Of a stretch of 64,000 nt of DNA, positions 18,796 to 28,036 are shown one piece after another. This stretch comes from Gammaproteobacteria bacterium. GTDB taxonomy: Bacteria > Pseudomonadota > Gammaproteobacteria > Steroidobacterales > Foliamicaceae. Location: NCBI GenBank assembly GCA_009838035.1, contig VXSK01000003.1, forward strand, positions 21,661 through 85,660, in the 5' to 3' direction. Numbering within the stretch: position 1 is the stretch's first letter; each line of letters opens with the position of its first letter. The translations under genes and the position numbers were made by a program. The notes beneath the pieces are model-generated. The model did no database searches. It was not told the origin of the DNA and saw only the letters and a program-made list of their open reading frames with translations.

Positions 18796-19417
18796 GCTCG
18801 CTCCATTCAATGTTCCAGGCGCCGGGCGTCCAGCCGGGGGCCCGCTCCAGGCCCACGCGCCAGTTTCGCGCGCCGGGCAGTTCAAATCCGCGCCAGGCGA
18901 GGCCGGAAGGCGCGCTGGGCGCCGGTTCCACCCGCCAGCGGGTCTGCGCCGAGGTAGCTTCGCGAATCCGGGCGCCGCGCGCCAGAAAGATCCTCGATCC
19001 GTTGCGCAGCGCCCGTAGCGACAGGCGCCGCGACGCGGTAAATCCGTAATGCCGCTCCGCTCCGGGCAGGCAGCCCACTACCGCCAGCAGGCCTGGGCAA
19101 TCCAGCGCCTGCTCCAGCGCCCAGAGCAATTCGCGCTCGTTCTCCGGCTCGACGAAAAGCACGTTGCGGGGATTCAGCCCGATGGCGTTCAGGCCCTCGC
19201 CGCAAGGCATGCCCCAGCGGCGCGTGGCGGCGCTCGTCTGCACCCATACCAGGCGCCCTTCGGCGGCGCCCGGCAGGGACGCGGCGCCGCACAGGAGCAG
19301 CGACAGCGCCGCCGCCCGGTTCGCGCCCCGCTCTCCCAAAAACTCGTGAACGCCGGGCCGTTCCAGCGCCGCCAGCGGCCATCCCCTCTTCTTATCGCGC
19401 AGGCTCTGCTCTACCAT
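18731..19417 (-). CDS. imuA: ImuA, RecA/SulA-like mutasome protein
   Basis: 228 residues. ImuA resembles a reduced RecA fold; here LVWVQTSAATRRWGMPCGEGL, NVLFVEPENERELLWALEQAL and RRLSLRALRNGSRIFLARGARI follow the family pattern (ALEEALR, then RRLQLAAE-type helix). It is the first gene of imuA-imuB-dnaE2. Such cassettes are normally SOS-controlled through LexA; I could not see a clear LexA palindrome in the 80 bases upstream, and a long hairpin begins there. Confidence 0.88.
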   Translation of the reverse strand: MVEQSLRDKKRGWPLAALERPGVHEFLGERGANRAAALSLLLCGAASLPGAAEGRLVWVQTSAATRRWGMPCGEGLNAIGLNPRNVLFVEPENERELLWALEQALDCPGLLAVVGCLPGAERHYGFTASRRLSLRALRNGSRIFLARGARIREATSAQTRWRVEPAPSAPSGLAWRGFELPGARNWRVGLERAPGWTPGAWNIEWSEHENRLRLAASPARANPVRAAG

Positions 19418-19495
19418 CTTCGTATTCGTTCAACCGGGCCGCCAAGTTTAGCGCCCCGGGAAGCTCTGCCACCGTAGCCGTTATGTGCTGCCCTC

Positions 19496-19593
19496 GCCTT
19501 TTCCCTCCCCGTCCTATCGGGGAGACGCCATCCTGGCTCGATTCTCGCTGTCCCTGCTTCAACGCTCCCCGATAGGACGGGGAGGGAAAAGGC
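19496..19593. repeat. Long hairpin repeat A (29-bp perfect arms, 40-base loop)
   Basis: Arms 19496-19524 and 19565-19593 are perfectly complementary. The loop (19525-19564) starts ACGCCATCCTGG and contains GTCCCTGC. Two more elements of the same build are at 34336-34442 and 40286-40391: same arm length, loop starting ACGC and containing CATCC and TCCCTG blocks, all in the same orientation. It fills the gap between the MBL-fold gene and imuA. There is no U-tract, so it is not a classical terminator; it may stabilise or process RNA or be a mobile repeat. Confidence 0.85.
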
Positions 19594-19601
19594 TTTAGCT
19601 G

Positions 19602-20897
19602 CTAAGGGCCGTTGAGGCGGAGTTCCCTGGCGGCGGACAGCAGGTAGTTGCGCGCCTGCGGGTTCTCCAGCCCCCGGGCCATGCCCTCAAGCGCCCCGGC
19701 CTTGCGCTCGGCGTGGCGCATCTCCAGAGGCTCGATCAGCATCAACTGGTCCGCGAGGTAGGCCGCCCAGCGGTAGTCCCTAAGCAGCAGCGCGTTGTCC
19801 AGCGCCTCGTCCAGCGAGACACCGCCGGTAGCCAGCTCGTGCAATCGCCAGGCCAGCGTGCGCGGGGCGAGCGGCGCCAGGCTCCCGGGTTTGCCGTCGA
19901 ACCAGCCCATATGGCGCGCGTAGACGGAGCGTACGGCCCAGGCCAGGGTGCCGTGCGACTGCGCCAGGACCGGACTGGAGGCCAGATTCGGGGGCAGACG
20001 GATTGCAGCGGCCAGTTCCCCGGGGTCCAGGCCCGCATCGATTCCCCTCAGGGTCTCGTCCAGGACGAAACGAAGCGCCGCGGCATAGTCGGCCAGCGCC
20101 CGGTCGATCGCGGCCGCGCCGAACAGGGGCTGAAGGTGGCCGGCAATCAGCACTTCGGCCTTCTCCGCCCGCATCCGGTCCAGGCTGCGCGCCCACTGCT
20201 CGAAATCCGCCGCCCGGTCGCCGATCCCGTCCAGGTCGCCGGGAAAGGCCTGGTAGAAGTTGCCTCCGGCAATCAGCACCTTGCGTTCGGGCAGCCAGAC
20301 GTAGAGCTGATCCTGGGTCTCGCCGGGAGCCGCGACCAGCTCCACCATCACACCGGAAATCCGCAGCCGGTAGCGGTCGCCGTAAAACAGGCTGTCGGGA
20401 GGCAGGTAGCGATCCCCCGTATCCTCTTCCGCCGGCAGCGGGTCGATCACCGCAACGGCGCGCTGCTCCTGTCCGAGAAGAAGGCCCTTCTGCCGCTGGC
20501 GCCGCTTTCGCGCCTCCACGCCGGTCACGCTGCGCCTGAGCCTGAAGTTGGAGCGCGCGTACACATTGGGTGCGAAGTAACTTCCGGTGAACGCCGCCGC
20601 GCCGGCCACGTGAGACCGGTCGCCGTGGGTATAGATCACGGCGGCGAAAGGCAGTTCCACGCGTTGCCGGTAGGCGGAGGCGGCCCTTTCGGCCGCGGCT
20701 CCGGAGTGGTGCGCGTCGACCAGGATGGCCGCGTCCTCGCCGGCGATCAGGGTGGAGTTCGACGGGCCGAAGCCGGTTGCCAGGTAGACGCCATCGGCGA
20801 CCTCGATAACCTCCCCGGCCCAGGTGCGCGGAGCGGGAAGAAACGCCAGCGCTGCAAGGACGGCGGCAGCGCGCGCCCGCCAACGGACGTCGATCAT
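19602..20897 (-). CDS. Alkylsulfatase-like metallo-beta-lactamase-fold protein with altered metal site
   Basis: 431 residues from the ATG at 20897; the signal peptide ends near PAPRTWAGE. The layout is that of SdsA/YjcS-like alkylsulfatases: an N-terminal MBL domain, then AAPGETQDQLYVWLPERKVL, GNFYQAFPGDL, IAGHLQPLFGAAAI and the dimerisation part (LASSPVLAQSHGTLAWAVRSVYARHMGWFDG). The normal THxHxDH zinc motif reads THGDRSH (His91, Asp93, Ser95, His96), and the GDN that bridges the metals reads GGN. It may be inactive or use another metal. Coupled to the methyltransferase upstream by a 4-base overlap. Confidence 0.8.
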   Translation of the reverse strand: MIDVRWRARAAAVLAALAFLPAPRTWAGEVIEVADGVYLATGFGPSNSTLIAGEDAAILVDAHHSGAAAERAASAYRQRVELPFAAVIYTHGDRSHVAGAAAFTGSYFAPNVYARSNFRLRRSVTGVEARKRRQRQKGLLLGQEQRAVAVIDPLPAEEDTGDRYLPPDSLFYGDRYRLRISGVMVELVAAPGETQDQLYVWLPERKVLIAGGNFYQAFPGDLDGIGDRAADFEQWARSLDRMRAEKAEVLIAGHLQPLFGAAAIDRALADYAAALRFVLDETLRGIDAGLDPGELAAAIRLPPNLASSPVLAQSHGTLAWAVRSVYARHMGWFDGKPGSLAPLAPRTLAWRLHELATGGVSLDEALDNALLLRDYRWAAYLADQLMLIEPLEMRHAERKAGALEGMARGLENPQARNYLLSAARELRLNGP

Positions 20898-21544
20898 TCG
20901 GGGTTTTCGAGCACGCGCGATACGGAAAGCCAGGAACCGACCGGAATGATCATCGATTGCAGCCTTTTTTCGGTTGCGATGCGCCGATTGAAGACCTGGA
21001 TCCCGTAGGCCGGATGGTCGGGCGCCAGTTCCTTGTGGCCCTCGCCGAAACAATTGGTGTTGTCCCCCAGGATCAGGCCGCCGGGCCGGGTGTGCTCAAG
21101 GGCGAAATCGAGCGCGTCGGAGTAAATCTCCTTGCCCGTGTCGATGAACACCAGGTCGTAGGGCCCGTGCTCGGCCAGTTCGGGCTGCACGTCCAGCGCG
21201 CTGCCCAGTACGATGCGGACCCGGTCCTCCACTCCGGCGCGGCGAAAGTTCTCCCCGGCGACTTCGGCGTGCAGCGGTTCGAACTCGTTGGTCACCAGCA
21301 GGCCGCCCGGGGGCAGCGCGCGCGCCAGCCAGATACCCGAATAGCCGGCCAGGGTGCCGAACTCCAGGATCCTGCGCGCGCCGATCAGCCGCGCGAGGAG
21401 ATTCAGCGCCTGCCCCGTTTCGGCGTTTACCGAGATGTCGGGCATGCCGCGCGCGACCGCCGCTGGCATGATCCCGGCAAGCAGTTCGTCCTCGTGGTCG
21501 AACAGGCTGCGGCGGTAGGAGTCGAGGTCGGGATAGGCAGTCAT
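20894..21544 (-). CDS. Class I SAM-dependent O-methyltransferase (COMT-like)
   Basis: 216 residues. The SAM site is ILEFGTLAGYSGIWLARALP with VTNEFEPLHAEVAGENF as the acidic-loop strand; VFIDTGKEIYSDALDFAL and GGLILGDNTNCFG match the metal-binding Asp and Asn-containing region of bacterial/plant O-methyltransferase family 3, which act on catechols or caffeoyl-type substrates. Its stop overlaps the MBL-fold gene start by 4 bases. It is divergent from the small protein and decarboxylase, so an aromatic amine or catechol pathway is conceivable, but that is only a guess. Confidence 0.88.
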   Translation of the reverse strand: MTAYPDLDSYRRSLFDHEDELLAGIMPAAVARGMPDISVNAETGQALNLLARLIGARRILEFGTLAGYSGIWLARALPPGGLLVTNEFEPLHAEVAGENFRRAGVEDRVRIVLGSALDVQPELAEHGPYDLVFIDTGKEIYSDALDFALEHTRPGGLILGDNTNCFGEGHKELAPDHPAYGIQVFNRRIATEKRLQSMIIPVGSWLSVSRVLENPE

Positions 21545-21588
21545 GGGCTGGCAATCTTGCGGGCACGGCGTAGTATATCGGCCAGCCC
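21545..21588. promoter_or_regulatory. Intergenic inverted repeat between divergent genes
   Basis: The sequence GGGCTGGC at 21545-21552 is mirrored by GCCAGCCC at 21581-21588, 28 bases apart, in the 59-base gap between the O-methyltransferase and the 77-residue gene. A TAGTAT hexamer lies between the arms. It could be an operator or a hairpin; nothing else decides. Confidence 0.3.
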
Positions 21589-21603
21589 AAAAAGGAGGAT
21601 CGA

Positions 21604-21837
21604 ATGGCCACAGCCGCAGAGAAAAAGCGCATCGTTGAGGATTTTCTGAAGCGCTGCAACGACTATTCCGACAACAAGCTTCGGAACTACCGCGCGGCCC
21701 TGACAGGGGCGGATGACGAACAGGACCTCGCGATTCAGGACAGGATCAGCCATTGGGTCGCGTATCGCGCGTTCAATGAACACGCGATCATGGAGCTGAA
21801 AGGCTCGGAGCTCGACGACTGGTTCGACGATGACTGA
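21604..21837 (+). CDS. Small acidic protein of unknown function
   Basis: 77 residues, not recognised. It has a strong ribosome site (AAGGAGG 8 bases before the ATG) and is helical and charged, with NDYSDNKLRNYRAALTG in the middle and an acidic end SELDDWFDDD. No signal peptide or membrane segment. Its last 8 bases overlap the start of the PLP decarboxylase, so the two are translationally coupled; a role as partner or regulator of the decarboxylase is inference. Confidence 0.75.
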   Translation: MATAAEKKRIVEDFLKRCNDYSDNKLRNYRAALTGADDEQDLAIQDRISHWVAYRAFNEHAIMELKGSELDDWFDDD

Positions 21838-23233
21838 AAGCCTCGACACCGGCGCGTTCCGCCGGCACGCCCACGAGGTGGTGGACTGGATTGCCGACTA
21901 TTTCGAGGAGGTGGAAGGATTCCCGGTGCGCTCGCAGGCGCAACCCGGCGACCTGCTTGCCGCCCTGCCGTCCAGCGCGCCCGAACGGCCCGAGCCGATG
22001 GAACGCATCCTGACGGACTTCCGGCAGTTGATACCGCCGGGCATGACGCACTGGCAGCATCCGTCCTTCTTCGCGTTTTTCCCCGCCAATTCCAGCCCTC
22101 CATCGGTGCTGGCGGAGATGCTGACCGCGGGCATGGCGGCCCAGTGCATGCTGTGGGAAACCTCACCCGCCGCCAACGAACTGGAAGCCCGCATGATGGA
22201 ATGGCTGCAGGAGTTGCTCGGCCTGCCGCGCGGCTGGCGGGGGGTGATCCAGGATTCCGCCTCGGGAGCCACGCTGTGCGCAATGCTCGCGGCGCGCGAG
22301 CGCTCGAGAGAGAACACGGTGGTCGACGGGCTCGCGTTCTATACCTCCGACGAAGCCAATTCCTCGGTCCACAAGGGCGCCCGCATCGCCGGATTTCCGC
22401 TGGACTTCATCCGCAGCATCGACACGGACGAGCATCAGGCAATGAAGCCGGATGCGCTCGCGCAGGCGATCGAGGCCGACCGGGCGTCGGGGCTGACTCC
22501 GGCCTGCGTCGTAATCACCCTGGGCACGACCGGCACCGGCGCGATGGACCCGATGGCGGAGATCGGCGAGATATGCCGGCGCGAGAACGTCTATCTGCAC
22601 GTGGACGCCGCCTGGGCCGGCAGCGCCCTGATACTGCCGGAATACCGGCGCCTGCTGAACGGCATCGAGCATGCCGATTCCTTCGTGTTCAATCCGCACA
22701 AGTGGATGTTCACCAACTTCGACTGCTCGGCGCACTTTCTAAGGGACCCTGAATCACTGCAGCGTTCGCTGTCGATCAACCCCGTCTACCTGCAGAACAC
22801 CAGCGACGAGCAGATCACCGAGTACCGCGATTTCGGCATCTCGCTGGGCCGCAGGTTCCGCGCATTGAAGCTGTGGTTCGTGATTCGCTCCTTCGGCGCC
22901 GAGGGCCTGCGCGAAAAGATCCGCTCGCACATCGAGTGGACCGGCGAACTCGCCAGGGAGATCGAGGCCGCCGAAAACTTCGAACTGGTTACTGGCCCCA
23001 ACCTCGCCCTCATCACCTGGCGCTATGCCCCCGGCGGCGTAAGCGGCGCGGCGCTGGACGAACTCAACGAGCGCTTGCTGCAGGCGATCAACGAGGACGG
23101 CCGCCTGTACCTGACGCGCGGTTCGGTGAACGGCCGCATGGTCATCCGCTTTTCCGTCGGCCAGACCCGCACCGAAGCCGAGCATGTGCGCTCGGCCTGG
23201 AAAACAATTCAGGAAATCGTATTAACTATCTGA
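21830..23233 (+). CDS. Pyridoxal-phosphate group II amino acid decarboxylase (aromatic-L-amino-acid type)
   Basis: 467 residues. The PLP lysine is in NPHKWMFTNFD (Lys291), preceded by the cofactor Asp/Ala segment LHVDAAWAGSALILPE and by GTTGTGAMDPM. The N-terminus FRRHAHEVVDWIADYFEEVE and THWQHPSFFAFFPANSS are typical of DOPA/Trp/Phe decarboxylases of the animal and plant AADC group rather than glutamate decarboxylase. Some members are aldehyde synthases; the exact substrate is open. Cytoplasmic. The stop codon lies inside a small palindrome. Confidence 0.9.
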   Translation: MTESLDTGAFRRHAHEVVDWIADYFEEVEGFPVRSQAQPGDLLAALPSSAPERPEPMERILTDFRQLIPPGMTHWQHPSFFAFFPANSSPPSVLAEMLTAGMAAQCMLWETSPAANELEARMMEWLQELLGLPRGWRGVIQDSASGATLCAMLAARERSRENTVVDGLAFYTSDEANSSVHKGARIAGFPLDFIRSIDTDEHQAMKPDALAQAIEADRASGLTPACVVITLGTTGTGAMDPMAEIGEICRRENVYLHVDAAWAGSALILPEYRRLLNGIEHADSFVFNPHKWMFTNFDCSAHFLRDPESLQRSLSINPVYLQNTSDEQITEYRDFGISLGRRFRALKLWFVIRSFGAEGLREKIRSHIEWTGELAREIEAAENFELVTGPNLALITWRYAPGGVSGAALDELNERLLQAINEDGRLYLTRGSVNGRMVIRFSVGQTRTEAEHVRSAWKTIQEIVLTI

Positions 23234-23281
23234 TAAGATAGTTAATTATCTGAAAAGATTCTAGCTATCTTAAAAAGATGG

Positions 23282-23285
<4 letters not shown>
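23221..23285. terminator. AT-rich block of three tandem mini-palindromes between convergent genes
   Basis: Hairpin one: arms 23221-23230 and 23237-23246 (ATTAACTATC / GATAGTTAAT), loop TGATAA, covering the decarboxylase stop. Hairpin three: arms 23261-23271 and 23275-23285 with one G-U pair, loop AAA, covering the ftsH stop. Between them is ATCTGAAAAGAT. The unit TATCT-GA(T/A)A-AGAT thus recurs three times with ~20-base spacing. A bidirectional terminator is the likely role; it is a clear low-GC island in a GC-rich region. Confidence 0.6.
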
Positions 23286-25207
<1,922 letters not shown>

Positions 25208-25311
25208 TATCCGGCGCCGTCAGGCCGTACAACCATACATGAAGGACCACGGCGCGGGAAACGCACCGGGGCGGGCCACCGTCCGGTTATCGCAGGAATA
25301 CGCATCAAGTG

Positions 25312-25971
25312 TCATTCGGGCTGCGGCACGATCCTCAGATAGGGCTTGGGCGCTTCCCACCCGTCCGGGAACTTCTCCCTGGCCTGCTCGTTCGAAACCG
25401 CGGGCACGATGATGACGTCCTCGCCCCACTTCCAGTTCACGGGTGTCGCCACCTGGTGCGAAGCGGTGAGCTGGCAGGAATCGAGCAGCCGGAGCACTTC
25501 GTCGAAGTTGCGCCCGGTGCTCATGGGATAGGTCAGCATGGCCTTGATCCGCTTGTCCGGTCCGATGATGAATACGGAACGAACGGTGAGATTGTCGACC
25601 GCGGTCCGGCCCGCGGCCTGGTCGCCGGCGGAAGCCGGCAGCATGTCGTACAGCTTGGCGACCGTGAGGTTGGAGTCGCCGATCAGCGGGTAGGTAACCG
25701 CGTGCCCCTGGGTCTCTTCGATGTCCTTGACCCATTCACGGTGATCGCTCACCGGGTCGACACTGAGCCCGATCACCTGGGCATTGCGCTTTTCGAACTC
25801 GGGCATCAGCCCCGCCATGTAGCCCAACTCCGTTGTGCAGACCGGCGTGAAATCCTTCGGATGAGAAAACAGAATCGCCCAGCCGTCGCCGATCCAGTCG
25901 TGGAACCGGATCTCTCCTTCCGTGGTCTCGACCGTGAAGTCGGGCGCTACGTCGTTAATCCTCAAGCTCAT
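25312..25971 (-). CDS. 1-Cys peroxiredoxin (Prx6 type)
   Basis: 219 residues, the length of Prx6-type enzymes, which reduce hydroperoxides. The peroxidatic cysteine is Cys45 in KDFTPVCTTELG, with the conserved Thr42 and Arg in the PMSTGRN segment; the C-terminal arm extends the thioredoxin fold (HQVATPVNWKWGEDVIIVP), the Prx6 dimer region. No nearby resolving cysteine pattern. It lies between an MBL persulfide-type gene and ftsH, separated by ~105 bases on each side; an extended -10 is at 26028-26036. Confidence 0.92.
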   Translation of the reverse strand: MSLRINDVAPDFTVETTEGEIRFHDWIGDGWAILFSHPKDFTPVCTTELGYMAGLMPEFEKRNAQVIGLSVDPVSDHREWVKDIEETQGHAVTYPLIGDSNLTVAKLYDMLPASAGDQAAGRTAVDNLTVRSVFIIGPDKRIKAMLTYPMSTGRNFDEVLRLLDSCQLTASHQVATPVNWKWGEDVIIVPAVSNEQAREKFPDGWEAPKPYLRIVPQPE

Positions 25972-26027
25972 GGGGCCTCTCCATAATTCGTTCGGACCGC
26001 CGCGTTCCGATGCGGATCAGTTCTGAA

Positions 26028-26036
26028 ATTGTACCA
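26028..26036 (-). promoter_or_regulatory. Candidate extended -10 promoter for the peroxiredoxin gene
   Basis: On the minus strand TGGTACAAT lies 56 bases before the peroxiredoxin ATG, the same element seen before rpsP. No convincing -35 is present. Confidence 0.4.
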
Positions 26037-26076
26037 AAGCGGGCACTTGTCTTCGCCGGCGCAGAACGCCGACACC

Positions 26077-26946
26077 CTATGATTTGAGGACATTCAACGG
26101 AATCTTCAAGTAGCGGCTGCCGTTGGATTCCGGCGCCGGCAGGCGTCCGGCTCGAATATTGACCTGCATGGCCGGAAGCATCAGTCGGGGGGTCGACAGC
26201 TCCGCGTCGCGCGCTTCGCGCCGGGCAATGAACTCGCTGCGCGAGACGCCGTCGCCGCAATAGATATTGCCGCTGCGCTGCTCGGCCACCGTCGTCTCCC
26301 AGGCGACCGCGCGCTTGCCCGATGCGCCGCTGTCGTGACCCACGAACACCCTCGTGGCGGGATCGAGCGCTAGAACGCGCTTGAGGGAGTCGAACAGCAC
26401 GGCCGCCGAGCCGCCCGGGAAATCGCACCGCCCGCAGCCCGCATCCGGCATCAGCAGCGTGTCGCCCACGAAGACGGCGTCGCCGATAACGTAACAGGCG
26501 CAAGCCGACGTGTGTCCCGGCGTATGCAGGACCGAAGCTTCGATCCCACCAAGCGCGAAACGCTCTCCGTCGGAGAAAAGGTGGTCGAAGTCGGACCCGT
26601 CGGCAGCGAAACCATCGCCAGGATTGAAGACGCCGGCAAAGTGCCGCTGCACCTGAACGACGCCGCTGGAAATCGCCAGGCGCCCTCCCAGCCGGTCCTT
26701 TACGTACTGCGCCGCGCTCAGATGGTCCGCATGCACATGCGTTTCAATGATCCAGTCGAGCGTAAGCCCGCTCCCCTGCACGGCCGCCATGGCCCGATCG
26801 GCGGGCCCGCAATCGGTCCTGCCCGAAGCCGGACGGTAGCCAAGCACGGGGTCGATGAGCGCGGCGCGGCCAGTGGAGCGATCGCTGACCACATAGGTAA
26901 CGGAGTGGGTTGCCGGGTCCCAGAATCCTTCGACCTGCGGTGTCAT
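26077..26946 (-). CDS. Persulfide dioxygenase-like MBL-fold hydrolase (ETHE1/Blh family)
   Basis: 289 residues. The metal motif is intact: ETHVHADHLSAAQYVKDRLGG, with later ligands in LHTPGHTSACACYVI and VGDTLLMPDAGCGRCDFPGG and VFVGHDSG. The opening VEGFWDPATHSVTYVVSD and the long Asp/Cys segment are characteristic of the ETHE1/Blh branch, which oxidises glutathione persulfide with Fe(II) during sulfide detoxification. No rhodanese domain is attached. Its start overlaps the rlmE stop by 4 bases. Confidence 0.85.
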   Translation of the reverse strand: MTPQVEGFWDPATHSVTYVVSDRSTGRAALIDPVLGYRPASGRTDCGPADRAMAAVQGSGLTLDWIIETHVHADHLSAAQYVKDRLGGRLAISSGVVQVQRHFAGVFNPGDGFAADGSDFDHLFSDGERFALGGIEASVLHTPGHTSACACYVIGDAVFVGDTLLMPDAGCGRCDFPGGSAAVLFDSLKRVLALDPATRVFVGHDSGASGKRAVAWETTVAEQRSGNIYCGDGVSRSEFIARREARDAELSTPRLMLPAMQVNIRAGRLPAPESNGSRYLKIPLNVLKS

Positions 26947-27524
26947 GCCCGGCCCACCAGGTAGGTTTCGCGGCTGGCCTTCCTCGACGCGGCCGGAGTC
27001 CGCAGCTGCACGTTTTTCAGGCCGGCGCGCGCTTCGGCCAGGAATTCCTCAAAGCCGGAGCCCTGGAAGAGCTTGGTTACGAACACTCCGCCGGGACGCA
27101 GCAAAGCCAGGGCCGTCGCCAGAGCGATTTCCGCCAACTCCAGGGACTGGGCCTGGTCCCGGTCGCGGTTCCCGCTGAGCTTGGGCGCCAGGTCCGAGAT
27201 GACCGCATCCGCGGGGCCTTGCAGGACCTCGTCCAGCCGACTCAGCGTTTGATCCGCGGTAATGTCGCCCTGCAGCACCACGATATTCCCCAGCGATTCC
27301 ATCGGTTCGATATCAACGGCCACGACCTGTCCCTTCGAGCCGATTCTGCGCTCGGCATACTGGCTCCAGCTTCCCGGCGCCGCCCCCAGGTCCACGACCC
27401 GGTCCCCCGGGCGGAACAGACGGCTTCTCCGGTCCAGTTCCTCAAGCTTGTAAACGGCGCGCGAGCGCCAGCCCTCCGACTTTGCGCGTCTTGCCCAATG
27501 ATCCGTCCAGCCGTTCGACTTCAT
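26943..27524 (-). CDS. rlmE: 23S rRNA (uridine-2'-O-)-methyltransferase RlmE (RrmJ/FtsJ)
   Basis: 193 residues. It methylates U2552 of 23S rRNA in the A-loop and is a heat-shock gene in E. coli. Seen: SDHWARRAKSEGWRSRAVYKLEELD at the N-terminus with its catalytic Lys, the SAM loop VVDLGAAPGSWSQYA, VISDLAPKLSGNRDRDQ with the catalytic Asp, and VTKLFQGSGFEEFL with the third catalytic Lys. In E. coli it precedes ftsH directly. Confidence 0.95.
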   Translation of the reverse strand: MKSNGWTDHWARRAKSEGWRSRAVYKLEELDRRSRLFRPGDRVVDLGAAPGSWSQYAERRIGSKGQVVAVDIEPMESLGNIVVLQGDITADQTLSRLDEVLQGPADAVISDLAPKLSGNRDRDQAQSLELAEIALATALALLRPGGVFVTKLFQGSGFEEFLAEARAGLKNVQLRTPAASRKASRETYLVGRA

Positions 27525-27559
27525 GACATTCAGCGCACCGGTTCGCCATTCACACGATG

Positions 27560-28036
27560 CTATCCGTAACTGACGGACAGGATCTCGTATCGGCGCACCC
27601 CGCCCGGCGTATTGAGCGTGATCTCGTCGCCCTCGTAGCGGCCGATCAATGAACGGGCCATGGGAGATACGAAGGATATGGCGTCGTCCCGCACCCGCGC
27701 TTCGTCCTCGCCCACGATCTGGTAGCGGACCTGCTTTCCGCCGTCGAGACTGAGAAGTTCCACGGTTACCCCGAACACGATACGCCCGTCATGCGGAATG
27801 CGATCGAGGTCGATGACCCGGGCGTGGGCCAGGCGGCCTTCTATATCGCGGATGCGGGCCTCGACCAGTCCCTGCTGCTCCTTGGCCGCGTGGTACTCGG
27901 CGTTCTCGCGCAGGTCGCCGTGCTCGCGGGCCTCCCCTATGGCGCGCGCCAGGCGCGGACGATCCTCGTTCCTCAGTCGCTTCAATTCCTCGCGCAGCGC
28001 CTGTTCGCCGACGCGGGTCATCGGTACCTGGGTCAT
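27560..28036 (-). CDS. greA: Transcription elongation factor GreA
   Basis: 158 residues. It stimulates RNA cleavage by stalled RNA polymerase. The N-terminal coiled coil holds [20 protein letters not shown], whose acidic tip residues act in the polymerase channel, and the C-terminal FKBP-like domain ends in [16 protein letters not shown]. The start overlaps the carB stop by 4 bases; the following rlmE begins 35 bases on. Confidence 0.96.
   Translation of the reverse strand: MTQVPMTRVGEQALREELKRLRNEDRPRLARAIGEAREHGDLRENAEYHAAKEQQGLVEARIRDIEGRLAHARVIDLDRIPHDGRIVFGVTVELLSLDGGKQVRYQIVGEDEARVRDDAISFVSPMARSLIGRYEGDEITLNTPGGVRRYEILSVSYG

Noticed and set aside
19418-19495. LexA box before imuA
   Set aside because: I looked for CTG-N10-CAG and GTTC-N7-GTTC patterns and saw no convincing match on either strand.
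19496-19593. Repeat A as a Rho-independent terminator
   Set aside because: There is no run of T after either arm, the loop is 40 bases, and the same element occurs inside operons.
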